Below, one piece after another: positions 24,239-32,847 of a DNA stretch of 41,326 bases (position 1 is the stretch's first letter; each line of letters opens with the position of its first letter). The stretch lies in NCBI GenBank assembly GCA_003136315.1, contig PLDW01000478.1, forward strand, positions 1-41,326, read 5' to 3'. The notes under the pieces were generated by a model. The model made no database searches, was not told the origin of the DNA, and was given only the letters and a program-made list of their open reading frames with translations. This stretch comes from Gemmataceae bacterium (lineage in GTDB: Bacteria > Planctomycetota > Planctomycetia > Gemmatales > Gemmataceae). A program made the translations under genes and the position numbers.

Positions 24239-27200
24239 TCAATTCGCCGTTAGTGCCGCCAGCAGGCGTCGAATTTCCGCCTCCCGGTTCATCCTCCAAG
24301 AGTCGCTCCAAACCCGATGAAGCCGCCAGCCCCGTCGAGCAAGCACTTGCGCACGCCACACTTCGTCGATCCGTGCTGGCCTCTCTGCGCGGTGGCTGCC
24401 TCCGTCGCAATCGATCCCAAGAACAAACCCCTGCTGCGGGTTGCGGTGGAGCACTCCGAGATCGACAGCGAAGACACCTGAACCCACTCCGCGAACCACC
24501 CCATAGCCTGCCTGCTTCAGTACCTGCTGGACCTCTCGCTCCAGAGGTGTTTCATCACTTTTGGTCTGCTCTTGGTTGGGTCGGCGGTTGAGGCTGACCA
24601 GAATCCGCCGACACGCCTCCTCATCTCCTGAGGAGACGGCCTGAGCATATTCGAGGTAACGTTGCAGATACCCTGCTGGGGTCAACTCACCCGATTGCGC
24701 TGGAGCCCCACCGACTTCCCCAACCGGCATACTGCACATGATGACGATCCGCTTTTTGGCACGTGTCACGGCGACATTGAGGCGACGGTGTCCCCCAGCA
24801 AGGGCCACCGGGCCGAATCGCCGGTAAAACCTGCCTTCTTTGTTTTGGCCGAAGGCCGTGCTGAAGATCATCACGTCTCGTTCATCTCCTTGCACGTTCT
24901 CCAAGTTCTTGACGAAGAACCCAACGTCTTGGTCGCCCTCCCGCCGCTGACTCTGTGTCTGGTGGTTTGTCTGGAACTGAGTGTCGCGCTGGCATTCCTT
25001 TTCGATGAGATCCTCAATGAGGTCCCGTTGCGCCTGATTGAAAGTCACCACTCCGAACGTGCCGACGTTCGGCTGCTGCCATGCCTGTTTGAGGTATTCC
25101 ACGACTTTCTGTGCCTCGGTTGGGTTAGTTCGATCAATGAACCGCCCTCCAATCGCGTGGTATTCGATGGGTCGGTCCCCCTCAATGGAGACCTTCTGCG
25201 CTGGCGGGGACTCCAGTTGTCCCTTGTAAAACGCCTGGTTGGAGAACTCGATCAGGGCGGGGTGGTCACTACGGTAGTGGACGCTCAGATAGAGTTGTTT
25301 CAATTTGCTGATCCCCAGTTCGAGCAGGTTCGTGCAAGTGAGGACTTCATCCTCAGTTCGTCGGCCCTTTCGTCTGGCGCCTTCCGCCTCTCGGCTGTCT
25401 GCTTCCCGGTCCAGATCCTCCCCCTCATCATCTTCCGCTTCTGATACTGTCTCTACCCGCGCTGCCCCCGCAAAAAAGGTGGTCGGCGGCAACTGCTTTT
25501 CGTCCCCAGCAACCAGCAGCGTCTTGCCCCGGTAGATCGACGGCACGGCCAGTTCTACCGGGCATTGACTGGCCTCATCAAAGATGACAAGGTCGAACAA
25601 TCCCTGCTGCCAGGGTAAAATCTGTGAGGCCACAGCCGGGCTAACCAGCCAGCACGGTCTGAGGTGGGAAAGTCCTTTGTCCCAGCTTTTGTCAACGGCA
25701 TCGCGGAGGCTCAAACTCTGCCCGCCCCGCGGCTTCCGTTCGGGGAACATCTGTCCCCACGGCTCGGAGGCGACCCTCTGTTGCCGGACAAGCCAGCGCT
25801 GGCAGATGACCCGAGCTTCCAGTCGCCGCTTTTTGTCCAGCAGATGCTTCAGTTCTTTGACTCGTGCGGCGTGTGCCTCCGGAGTGATCCGGTTGAGTAC
25901 GGGGGACTCCTCTCGGCAGCGGCTTTGCCATTCCGAGACCGCCGAGCAGAACAGAAGCGCCACCCACCATTCTCCGTGCCGCTCCGCAGGGAGGCCGTCG
26001 GGAGGGACAGGGACGCGCTGGCCCCGCTGCCGCAACTGCTCGTACTCCTCCAGGGCGCGGAACACCTCTCCAACCTGCCCCGACCGTGCTTTTCTGTCCG
26101 CATCAAGGTTGATCAGTGCCTGGAGGCCACCCATACCTTCTTCAAGTTGGTTGGCCCACGGTGCAAGGGGCCTGCCGGCGAACGCCTCCCGAAGAGGTTT
26201 CTTCAGTTCATCTTCCGCCAAATATGTCCGAAGATTAGCCAGTGCAGAGCTGATGCGCCGCATGAGGCGACCTCGGTCCAGTTTTCGTCGCAGGTCTCCA
26301 ATCGCCTTCTCTCGGGAGATGGTGTCTGGTGCCGCGAGGAACTGGTCAAGGGCTTGCCGTGCGGGTTCGCAACTGACGGCCAACTGGTTCAAGCGTGTGG
26401 CCTTTTGAAACTCCGCCCAGGCTACATTCGCCAGGGCCGAACGATCCTCTTCCCTTGCGGGCGAAGGCATGCCTGGTACGAGATGGTGGGTCTCCTTCGC
26501 TAACTCTGCCCGAAGGGATAGGCCCTGGAGGTGTGCCGCGAGGTTTTCCAGGGTGCCGCCTGTCGCCACCGGTTGGCCCGATAACGCTTGCTCCACCAGG
26601 GGGGCAAGCCACGACCGATGGGTAATGCAGGGACCGATGACCGCTGCGGACGCCAGCGCCCTTGTAGCACCGGCAGGGAAGGCCAGCAGGTCGGATAGAG
26701 TTGTGGGCGGAGTCGGCCCGGCGGGGATGAGGCCTCGGCAGGCTTGTTCGAGTTCTCGTTTCATTGCTATGTGCGTGACGTGCCGCCTGTAATTTTGAAC
26801 GGTAGGCGCCTGTTCGATGTTCCTTGTGCTTGCGAATGCATCCAGCAGTGGACGTAAGTGGGGGTGTTGCTTTTCCCGCGAGATCAGCCACACCGCCTGA
26901 TCCAGGCCACGCAGCGCCAACCCCGGAAAGCTCAGTTGACTGTTGGCGTCCATAGCGGGCGTTCGGTTGCTGAAGAGCTTGTTGTTGAAATCGCGGAGCT
27001 GCTGCCAAGCCAGGCTGCAATCCCGGCGAGCCCGCAAGGCCAGTTCCGCTTTTCCGGGTTCGTCCTGGCCCTGGCCGATTTCGCCGAGGACGGCCCCCAT
27101 CTCTCGGTGTGCCCTGGCCAGACGTATGAGCGAAGTCGCCAGCCCCAAAGCCTCGCGGGCCAGGCGGGGGAAGGTCATCGTCGGAACGCCGCTATAGCCG

Positions 27201-30200
27201 GGGATGAGGTTACGGCATTCGGTCGCGAAGCGGTCTCGCGTTCGCCGAGATTCTGCGTACTCCTGGAATGACGAGGCCACCGTGCCGAGAGCATGACCCT
27301 GTGCTCCCGGGCGCAGTAGGCTGAGCTGCTTTTTGGCCTGGCGATATGGCCCGTTGAGGAAGGAAAGAAATCGCCCGGATTGCTGCAAATAAGTCTTGGC
27401 ATGAACAATCATTTCATCGATTTGTGCGGCAGTCCAGCCACCGTATATGTCTTCCCATTCCTGCTTAGCATCGTCCGTGCGTCGGGAGAGTTCGTACAGT
27501 TGCTGACAGCGAGTTTGACATTCATTTAGCTCCTCATCGTCCGCCCCCTGGAGCGAGTTCAGCCAAGCCAGAGTCAACTCTCGCTGTTGCTTCACGCCGG
27601 ACTGACGCCAGTTCGCGATCCCGTCCAACAGGCCTGTCATCGCCTGGGTGAGTTCCTCACTGTCAGGGGATGCGGCTTGCGCAGCAGTCGTGGCCCCTCG
27701 CAGTTGCGTGGCCAACCGCGACGCCATCTCGCAACGGTCGCGGAGTCGTTGAATCACCTCTGGGGTTGCCTGGCGGGCCTGGTTCAGCAAGTGCTGCGTC
27801 ACGATGCCCTGGTTGGAGTGAACGGCCGAACTCAAGGAACCCAGACGCTCCAGAACCTCATCCACGGATTGCTGAAATCCTGGAACGGCAGCTTCAACAG
27901 ACGACCAATAGGGATCGTCTGGATGCGTGTTCAGTTGGTTGACGAGTTGTTCCGCCTGCTGACAGGACGCCTGGAACGCCGTGAGTTGCGCGGGGTTGTT
28001 TCGCAAAGCCCGGAGCCAGTGCGATGACATCAGTTGCTTTCCGTCTATCGTTGCAGCGTGAATGCTTGCCAGGTGCCGGCGGGCCTCCTCAGCGACCGTC
28101 GTGAAGTCTGGCTCCTTCAGTGCGACCTCGTCCCAGAATGGCACAAGTGGTGTCGCGCGGGCCTGGCGTGCCAGTTTGGCCACCCGATGGATTCGCGACT
28201 GGATCTGCTCGCTGCCTTCCGGTGTCAATGTCTTCACGACGGGGAGCCAGCGTTGCAAGATCGAGCCCGATGACGCCAGATGCGGATTGAGGGTCCCAAG
28301 AACCTCCTCGCCTACGCTCATGAGCTGACGTAGCTCGGTTGGGATCGGCAGCACTATCCCATGTTCGCGAATCATATCTTGGTGTTCAACGTCGAGCGAC
28401 CGCAACTGGGCGAGTATCGGATGGATTTGCTCACGGAGGTTGCCACTGTGTCGGAGGTTGTCCAGGTGCCCGGAACTCCAGGGGTTATGCAAAGGTCGAC
28501 CTTCCGCAAACCAGTTCCCCACCTCTCTGGTTCGGCGAATCACCTCTTCGAGGGAGGACAGCGAAAAGCTCGTAGCGAGTGCCCGCAACTTCTCCAGGGG
28601 GCGAACGGTTGGGAATTCGCTTTGTTGGCGATGCTCCAGAGCCTTCATGTCTCGGTATGACATGCCGTATCGGCGGCGGATGCTGTGGAACGCGCTGGCG
28701 AACTCATCCAGCTCGCGTTCGTGCTCGGTAATTTGCTGGGCGAGTTCTGCGCGTTCCTGCTCGAAGTTGTAGGGCCGGGCAGCCTGGCAAATGTCTACTT
28801 GCTGGCGAATGGCTGCGAAAACGGCTTTGCGGTCCTGCTCGGCGTCGTGAATCTCCAGGCAGAGGTCGGAGAGCCCGGCTGCCCGGAGTCGCTCGAAGAC
28901 CACCCGTGTCGCGGCCTGCTTCTGGCAAACCATCAAGACCGTCCGTTCGTGCGCCAGGGCGTCGGCGATGACGTTGACAATGGTCTGCGATTTCCCCGTG
29001 CCAGGTGGACCATGCACCACCAGACCGGGGCCGGATCGCGCTTGCCAGACCACTTGTTCCTGACTGTAGTCCGATTCGGACACAAGATATCGGTGCTTCT
29101 CCGCAGGCGCCTTCTCCTCCGCTGGCCTCGCCAAGCCCGTGGAGGACAGGATGCCAGCGAGCACGCCGCGCAACTGTTGGTGATTCAACAGTCGCTCCAT
29201 GTCCTCCTGAAGGGATTCGTTCTGCCAGGTGAAGTACCCCAGCGCACACGCGTGGAGGAGTTGTGGCGGGGCGGCACTCACTTCCTGGGGCAACACTTGC
29301 AACGGGTTTGCAAAATCAAACAGGTGATGAGCATCAAGATCCGGCCAGACCTGTTGAAGCACTTCCCGCCACTGAGCCGGAGCCTCGGCGGTCAGGTTCT
29401 CCTCACTTGGAGGCTGAAGCTTGATACCCAGCTCGCGGTGGATCCACATGGCCAAGGTGCGGTTGAAGCGAATGCCGAGGTCTCCCAGTCCCGACACTCG
29501 GAGGTGCATTTCGCGCCGACCTTCCGGCTCAATGGCAATGGGCCAGAGGAAAAGGGGCGCTCGGACAAACCTGTCGGCCTTGCTGGCGGTCACCAGCGGG
29601 TAGCCCAACCAGAGAGCATGGACGCCGGTTTCGCGTTTGGCCAGTTCCGCAGCACGGCTAATTTTCCGCTCCAGAAGATCGAAAATCGCGGCGGTATCCT
29701 GCAGTATTGACGGCTTCGGCCGGAGGTCAAGGGTGATCGACATGCCCAACTGTACGGCAGTTACAACCCGGCCTGGCAGGCCCGAGTCGAGAGAGGCCAG
29801 TTGACTGAGATCAAATATGTTCCCGCGCTTGGTGATGGAAACTTTCAGGAGCGGGCTACGGCTGACGCTCGCGCTGAGACGGTTGTGGAAGGCCGTCAGA
29901 ACAGGAACGAGTGAAAGGCGGTTTGCTGTCGGATTGGCAATGTCCTGGAGGAATTGCTTGATTGTTTGTGGTCGCTCGTGGGGGTTATCGTCGGTCGCCC
30001 GCTCAAGGGGATCGAGCAGGTGTGGCTCAACTTTGGCCCAGTGCTTGCGGAGTGGCCTTGTGGTCCCGAACATCGCATAGCAGCAGGTCTTACCCAACCC
30101 GTAGACATCTGAGTAAGCTCCGACAGGAACATTCGTAAGCCGCCCCATCTGCTCCGGTGCTGCGTATTCCGCAGTGCCAGCCACGGATGCACCCAAGATT

Positions 30201-31882
30201 GAGCGACCGAGGAACGACTGTACACCATCGATTAGCTCCTGCTTGAGCGCAAGGCCAAAGTCGATGAGTTTAGTTTCCCAGCCAGAAGCGGTCTTACGGA
30301 CGAGCAAGTTGCCGGGTTTGATATCGCGGTGGTAGATCCCCCGATCGTGAGCAACTTGCAGTGCATTGCCGGCGGTTTGGATGATGGCGAGGACATCGAC
30401 CTCCGGGAGTGGACCGTTCCGGCAGATGTGCTCTTCTAGCGTGAGGCTGTTCTCGAAGTACTCCATGACCAGATACGGCCGGGCGCGGGTCGCGCGGTCA
30501 GCGTGATCGCAGTCGAACAACTCCACAATGCCGGGGTGCTTGACCTGCATGAGGGCACGGGCTTCTGCGAGCAGCGACTCGTCATTGCCGGCAAGGGTGT
30601 CTGCCTGGAGCGCCTTGACGACTACCGTGCGCTGAAGATTGCGGTCGGTGCAGAGAAAGGCAACACCGAAGCCGCCGGCGCCCAAAATGCGACTTGGGGC
30701 GTACCGCTCCAGGGGGAATGGCGCGTACCGTGACGGCTGAAGCTGGCACACAAGTTGGAAATGCTCGAAGGCCCTGGCCCAGTCTAGCTGCTGGAGAGCG
30801 ACCTGGTAGGCGTTGTACCACGCTTCCGCTTTGTCGCCATCGCTGGTAACGGTGGCAGCAAGTTCCTTGAAGTCTTGTTCTGCTGCGTCAAAGTCGCCCC
30901 CAACCGCAGTCAGCTTACCCAGGTCGCGCAGCAACGCGGGGAGTTGCTGACGTTTTTCGGGCGGCAATCCGCGGAAGGCTTTGCGCAGCTCTCTGATCTG
31001 CTCTCGCTCGGTGTCATCGCGATAGGAGAAGCTGTCTTTGCTGCTAAGCGGCCGTCCACCCAAATGATGAGATTGCAAAAGGCGATCAACGCCAGACTGG
31101 AGTGCTGCCATCTGATGGATGATGACACTCATTTCACCAGCAAGAGCGCCGATGGATTCCTCGAAACGATGGCCTTGCGTTGTCAGTAAGCCTTCCAGTC
31201 TAAAGAAATGAGTGTCCTGACTCTCCTTGATTTGACTCAATTGCGCGAAGACATGTTCGCGGTGCAATACTTCGTCCTTGATGACTTGCTGCCGGAAGAA
31301 GTACCGCACGGCAACGACTAGGATGGACTGCCCGTTTTGAGGCCGGACTTTGAGGAGTTTGCCAAGGTTTGGATAAGAGCTCTGCGACAATATATCGCTG
31401 ATCCCCCCCAGTGCGCGCCACTCCGCTTCGAGGGCCTCGGCTGGTGCAGCGAAGCGGACGAAGGCGTTGATCTCCTCAACACACGCGTCCCCGTCCGGGG
31501 GCTCGTTGAGGAGCCCCTCGGCGCGAACCCGGCGCGCCTCGACGAGGCAGCTTTGGCGGAAGTCGTCCTTGTCTTGGACGAAATCGGCAGGAAGCGAGGC
31601 GAGAAAGGCCTCGACCTGGGAGCGGAAAGCAGCGTCCTCAGCCCGTGCAAGCCGCTGAGTGAAGGACTTGCCCGCTAGCGCAATTTCCAGGGTCTTCCAG
31701 GCGCGGTCGGTGGCCTGCTGGAGGGCTTCTGTCAGCCGTTGGCTATGATCGGTGAATCGCTCCCGGAGAAGGTTTGCAACGGTCGCCACTGCGGAGTGTG
31801 CGATCTCGACGTTCAACACCTCGCAGGTGGCACGAACCAAGGGGTGAGCCACCAGCGCAGCGAATTTATTCAGAAGTATCAT
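24239..31882 (-). CDS. Giant Ser/Thr kinase - DUF4011 - SF1 helicase - Vsr-like nuclease, candidate defence gene
   Basis: The start is taken at 31882 (MILLNKFAALVAHPLV), giving 2547 residues. Residues 1-300: helical domain I recall from planctomycete kinases (RFTDHSQRLTEALQQATDRA). About 310-385: TPR-like. About 390-650: complete protein kinase with GAGGFGVAF, VVVKAL, YHRDIKPGNLLV, LIDFGLA and AAPEQ. About 670-940: DUF4011-like (ETGVHALWLGYPLV, RAPLFLWPIAIE). SF1 helicase: GPPGTGKSQTIVNV (near 960), then about 1100 helical residues, IFDEASQCP (near 2100), VAGDEKQLPPTTFF, ENVQGDERDVMIFS and RRLNVAVTRAKKRIVI. C-terminus: Vsr/MTES_1575-like nuclease with GIDCDGGSHRAERPARID and GWRLHRVWSDSW. DUF4011-helicase-Vsr proteins are known anti-phage factors (Hhe type). 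The fused active-looking kinase is the unusual part. Confidence 0.85.
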   Translation of the reverse strand: MILLNKFAALVAHPLVRATCEVLNVEIAHSAVATVANLLRERFTDHSQRLTEALQQATDRAWKTLEIALAGKSFTQRLARAEDAAFRSQVEAFLASLPADFVQDKDDFRQSCLVEARRVRAEGLLNEPPDGDACVEEINAFVRFAAPAEALEAEWRALGGISDILSQSSYPNLGKLLKVRPQNGQSILVVAVRYFFRQQVIKDEVLHREHVFAQLSQIKESQDTHFFRLEGLLTTQGHRFEESIGALAGEMSVIIHQMAALQSGVDRLLQSHHLGGRPLSSKDSFSYRDDTEREQIRELRKAFRGLPPEKRQQLPALLRDLGKLTAVGGDFDAAEQDFKELAATVTSDGDKAEAWYNAYQVALQQLDWARAFEHFQLVCQLQPSRYAPFPLERYAPSRILGAGGFGVAFLCTDRNLQRTVVVKALQADTLAGNDESLLAEARALMQVKHPGIVELFDCDHADRATRARPYLVMEYFENSLTLEEHICRNGPLPEVDVLAIIQTAGNALQVAHDRGIYHRDIKPGNLLVRKTASGWETKLIDFGLALKQELIDGVQSFLGRSILGASVAGTAEYAAPEQMGRLTNVPVGAYSDVYGLGKTCCYAMFGTTRPLRKHWAKVEPHLLDPLERATDDNPHERPQTIKQFLQDIANPTANRLSLVPVLTAFHNRLSASVSRSPLLKVSITKRGNIFDLSQLASLDSGLPGRVVTAVQLGMSITLDLRPKPSILQDTAAIFDLLERKISRAAELAKRETGVHALWLGYPLVTASKADRFVRAPLFLWPIAIEPEGRREMHLRVSGLGDLGIRFNRTLAMWIHRELGIKLQPPSEENLTAEAPAQWREVLQQVWPDLDAHHLFDFANPLQVLPQEVSAAPPQLLHACALGYFTWQNESLQEDMERLLNHQQLRGVLAGILSSTGLARPAEEKAPAEKHRYLVSESDYSQEQVVWQARSGPGLVVHGPPGTGKSQTIVNVIADALAHERTVLMVCQKQAATRVVFERLRAAGLSDLCLEIHDAEQDRKAVFAAIRQQVDICQAARPYNFEQERAELAQQITEHERELDEFASAFHSIRRRYGMSYRDMKALEHRQQSEFPTVRPLEKLRALATSFSLSSLEEVIRRTREVGNWFAEGRPLHNPWSSGHLDNLRHSGNLREQIHPILAQLRSLDVEHQDMIREHGIVLPIPTELRQLMSVGEEVLGTLNPHLASSGSILQRWLPVVKTLTPEGSEQIQSRIHRVAKLARQARATPLVPFWDEVALKEPDFTTVAEEARRHLASIHAATIDGKQLMSSHWLRALRNNPAQLTAFQASCQQAEQLVNQLNTHPDDPYWSSVEAAVPGFQQSVDEVLERLGSLSSAVHSNQGIVTQHLLNQARQATPEVIQRLRDRCEMASRLATQLRGATTAAQAASPDSEELTQAMTGLLDGIANWRQSGVKQQRELTLAWLNSLQGADDEELNECQTRCQQLYELSRRTDDAKQEWEDIYGGWTAAQIDEMIVHAKTYLQQSGRFLSFLNGPYRQAKKQLSLLRPGAQGHALGTVASSFQEYAESRRTRDRFATECRNLIPGYSGVPTMTFPRLAREALGLATSLIRLARAHREMGAVLGEIGQGQDEPGKAELALRARRDCSLAWQQLRDFNNKLFSNRTPAMDANSQLSFPGLALRGLDQAVWLISREKQHPHLRPLLDAFASTRNIEQAPTVQNYRRHVTHIAMKRELEQACRGLIPAGPTPPTTLSDLLAFPAGATRALASAAVIGPCITHRSWLAPLVEQALSGQPVATGGTLENLAAHLQGLSLRAELAKETHHLVPGMPSPAREEDRSALANVAWAEFQKATRLNQLAVSCEPARQALDQFLAAPDTISREKAIGDLRRKLDRGRLMRRISSALANLRTYLAEDELKKPLREAFAGRPLAPWANQLEEGMGGLQALINLDADRKARSGQVGEVFRALEEYEQLRQRGQRVPVPPDGLPAERHGEWWVALLFCSAVSEWQSRCREESPVLNRITPEAHAARVKELKHLLDKKRRLEARVICQRWLVRQQRVASEPWGQMFPERKPRGGQSLSLRDAVDKSWDKGLSHLRPCWLVSPAVASQILPWQQGLFDLVIFDEASQCPVELAVPSIYRGKTLLVAGDEKQLPPTTFFAGAARVETVSEAEDDEGEDLDREADSREAEGARRKGRRTEDEVLTCTNLLELGISKLKQLYLSVHYRSDHPALIEFSNQAFYKGQLESPPAQKVSIEGDRPIEYHAIGGRFIDRTNPTEAQKVVEYLKQAWQQPNVGTFGVVTFNQAQRDLIEDLIEKECQRDTQFQTNHQTQSQRREGDQDVGFFVKNLENVQGDERDVMIFSTAFGQNKEGRFYRRFGPVALAGGHRRLNVAVTRAKKRIVIMCSMPVGEVGGAPAQSGELTPAGYLQRYLEYAQAVSSGDEEACRRILVSLNRRPNQEQTKSDETPLEREVQQVLKQAGYGVVRGVGSGVFAVDLGVLHRNPQQGFVLGIDCDGGSHRAERPARIDEVWRAQVLARRGWRLHRVWSDSWRMNREAEIRRLLAALTAN

Positions 31883-31935
31883 ATGGTATTCGTTGTATAA
31901 AAATGCTAAATATATTGAATCAGATAACAAGCATC
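31883..31935 (-). promoter_or_regulatory. AT-rich promoter of kinase-helicase gene
   Basis: The 50 bp before the ATG are strikingly AT-rich compared with the rest. A TATACA (31899-31894 on the minus strand) lies 11 nt before the start. The -35 box is unclear. There is no Shine-Dalgarno sequence. Confidence 0.4.
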
Positions 31936-32235
31936 GAGTAATACGCTCCACCGTTGTCGGCTTCCGGACCGTTTCTATCGAAAGCAACGCCAAAATCGGA
32001 GACCAAGAAGCTTTCGGTTTCGTGGCAGTCACCCTGGCTCACGCGATGGCTATTTCTGAAGTCCCTGGCCACATGACCTGGAATCGGTGGCGACATCGAT
32101 CAAACTGGCCATATCGCTTTCCGCCCCCCTTGGCAAGGATCTCATCCAGGCCCTCCCACACGCCCCTGTCGTGCGTCTGACCACCGAATTCCGCGATCCA
32201 CTTCAGGCCCTCACCCGAGCTTCATCCACACCATA

Positions 32236-32318
32236 AGGACTTACGGACAAAAACCCTACGACCACCGAGAATTACAGGGAAAACGCAGGATGCCGGTGGT
32301 TTTTGTCAGTTAAGTCCT
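32236..32318. mobile_element. Miniature inverted-repeat element (MITE-like)
   Basis: 83 bp with imperfect terminal inverted repeats of about 20 bp: AGGACTTACGGACAAAAACC (32236-32255) and the near complement at 32298-32318 (ggtttttgtcagttaagtcct), enclosing 42 bp. A TA precedes the left end. The right flank reads AA, so a TA target duplication is not exact. It resembles a non-autonomous IS630/Tc1-type remnant. Confidence 0.5.
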
Positions 32319-32836
32319 AAGCCCTGGCGTTTCGCTGCCCACCATCCTCCGTCTGGGCCAGGACAATCAACCCCCCAATGATGTCGCAGCCGCCAACCTG
32401 GGTTGCAGTTGCAACAACGTGGACTTGAGGCAGGCACGGTTCCTTCACTATAGCCTGGCCGGGCATCCAGGATGCCCCAAGATGCGGCCAGGGCCAGGAC
32501 ACCAGGCAAAAGGATGATGCTCTCGAAGACTCGCTTCGAGCCCTCAGTCGATTAAAACGACAGCGCAGATATGCCCGGTGCCACGGTTTCTGAGTCGGAG
32601 TAGAACACCTCCCGACCGATGAGAGCCCGCCGAGGTCGGGGCGGCGGGGGTCTTGGCCGTCGACCCTGACCACTCAGCTCTCCACAATTGAGAGCTGACG
32701 TAAAGGCTCGTGGGGGCTCGTGGGGTTGGGGCGTAAGCGGAGAAAGTGGAGACTGGTCTCAGCGGCGGATCGGAAACAGACGAATCGGGTTGGACCTTTT
32801 CCCAAGTTCCTGATTCAACTCCCTCCCTCTCGGCAG

Positions 32837-32842
32837 TAGTAT
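32837..32842 (+). promoter_or_regulatory. Possible -10 box of SAP nuclease gene
   Basis: TAGTAT 5 nt before the ATG at 32848, the same spacing as in the relaxase promoter. The -35 (TTCAAC, 17 bp upstream) is weak. Confidence 0.35.
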
Positions 32843-32847
32843 CACAC

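Larger units (their letters stand above)
31936..32847. other. Divergent intergenic region with mobile-element debris
   Basis: About 900 bp between two divergently transcribed putative defence genes. No intact gene. It holds the inverted-repeat element at 32236-32318 and, at about 32330-32520 on the minus strand, a broken frame that looks like part of a membrane or secreted protein (CDIIGGLIVLAQTED) without start or recognisable family. Confidence 0.45.

Noticed and set aside
31883..32032. 50-codon N-terminal extension of the kinase-helicase
   Set aside because: AT-rich promoter-like DNA with no ribosome site; the family start pattern begins at MILLNKF.
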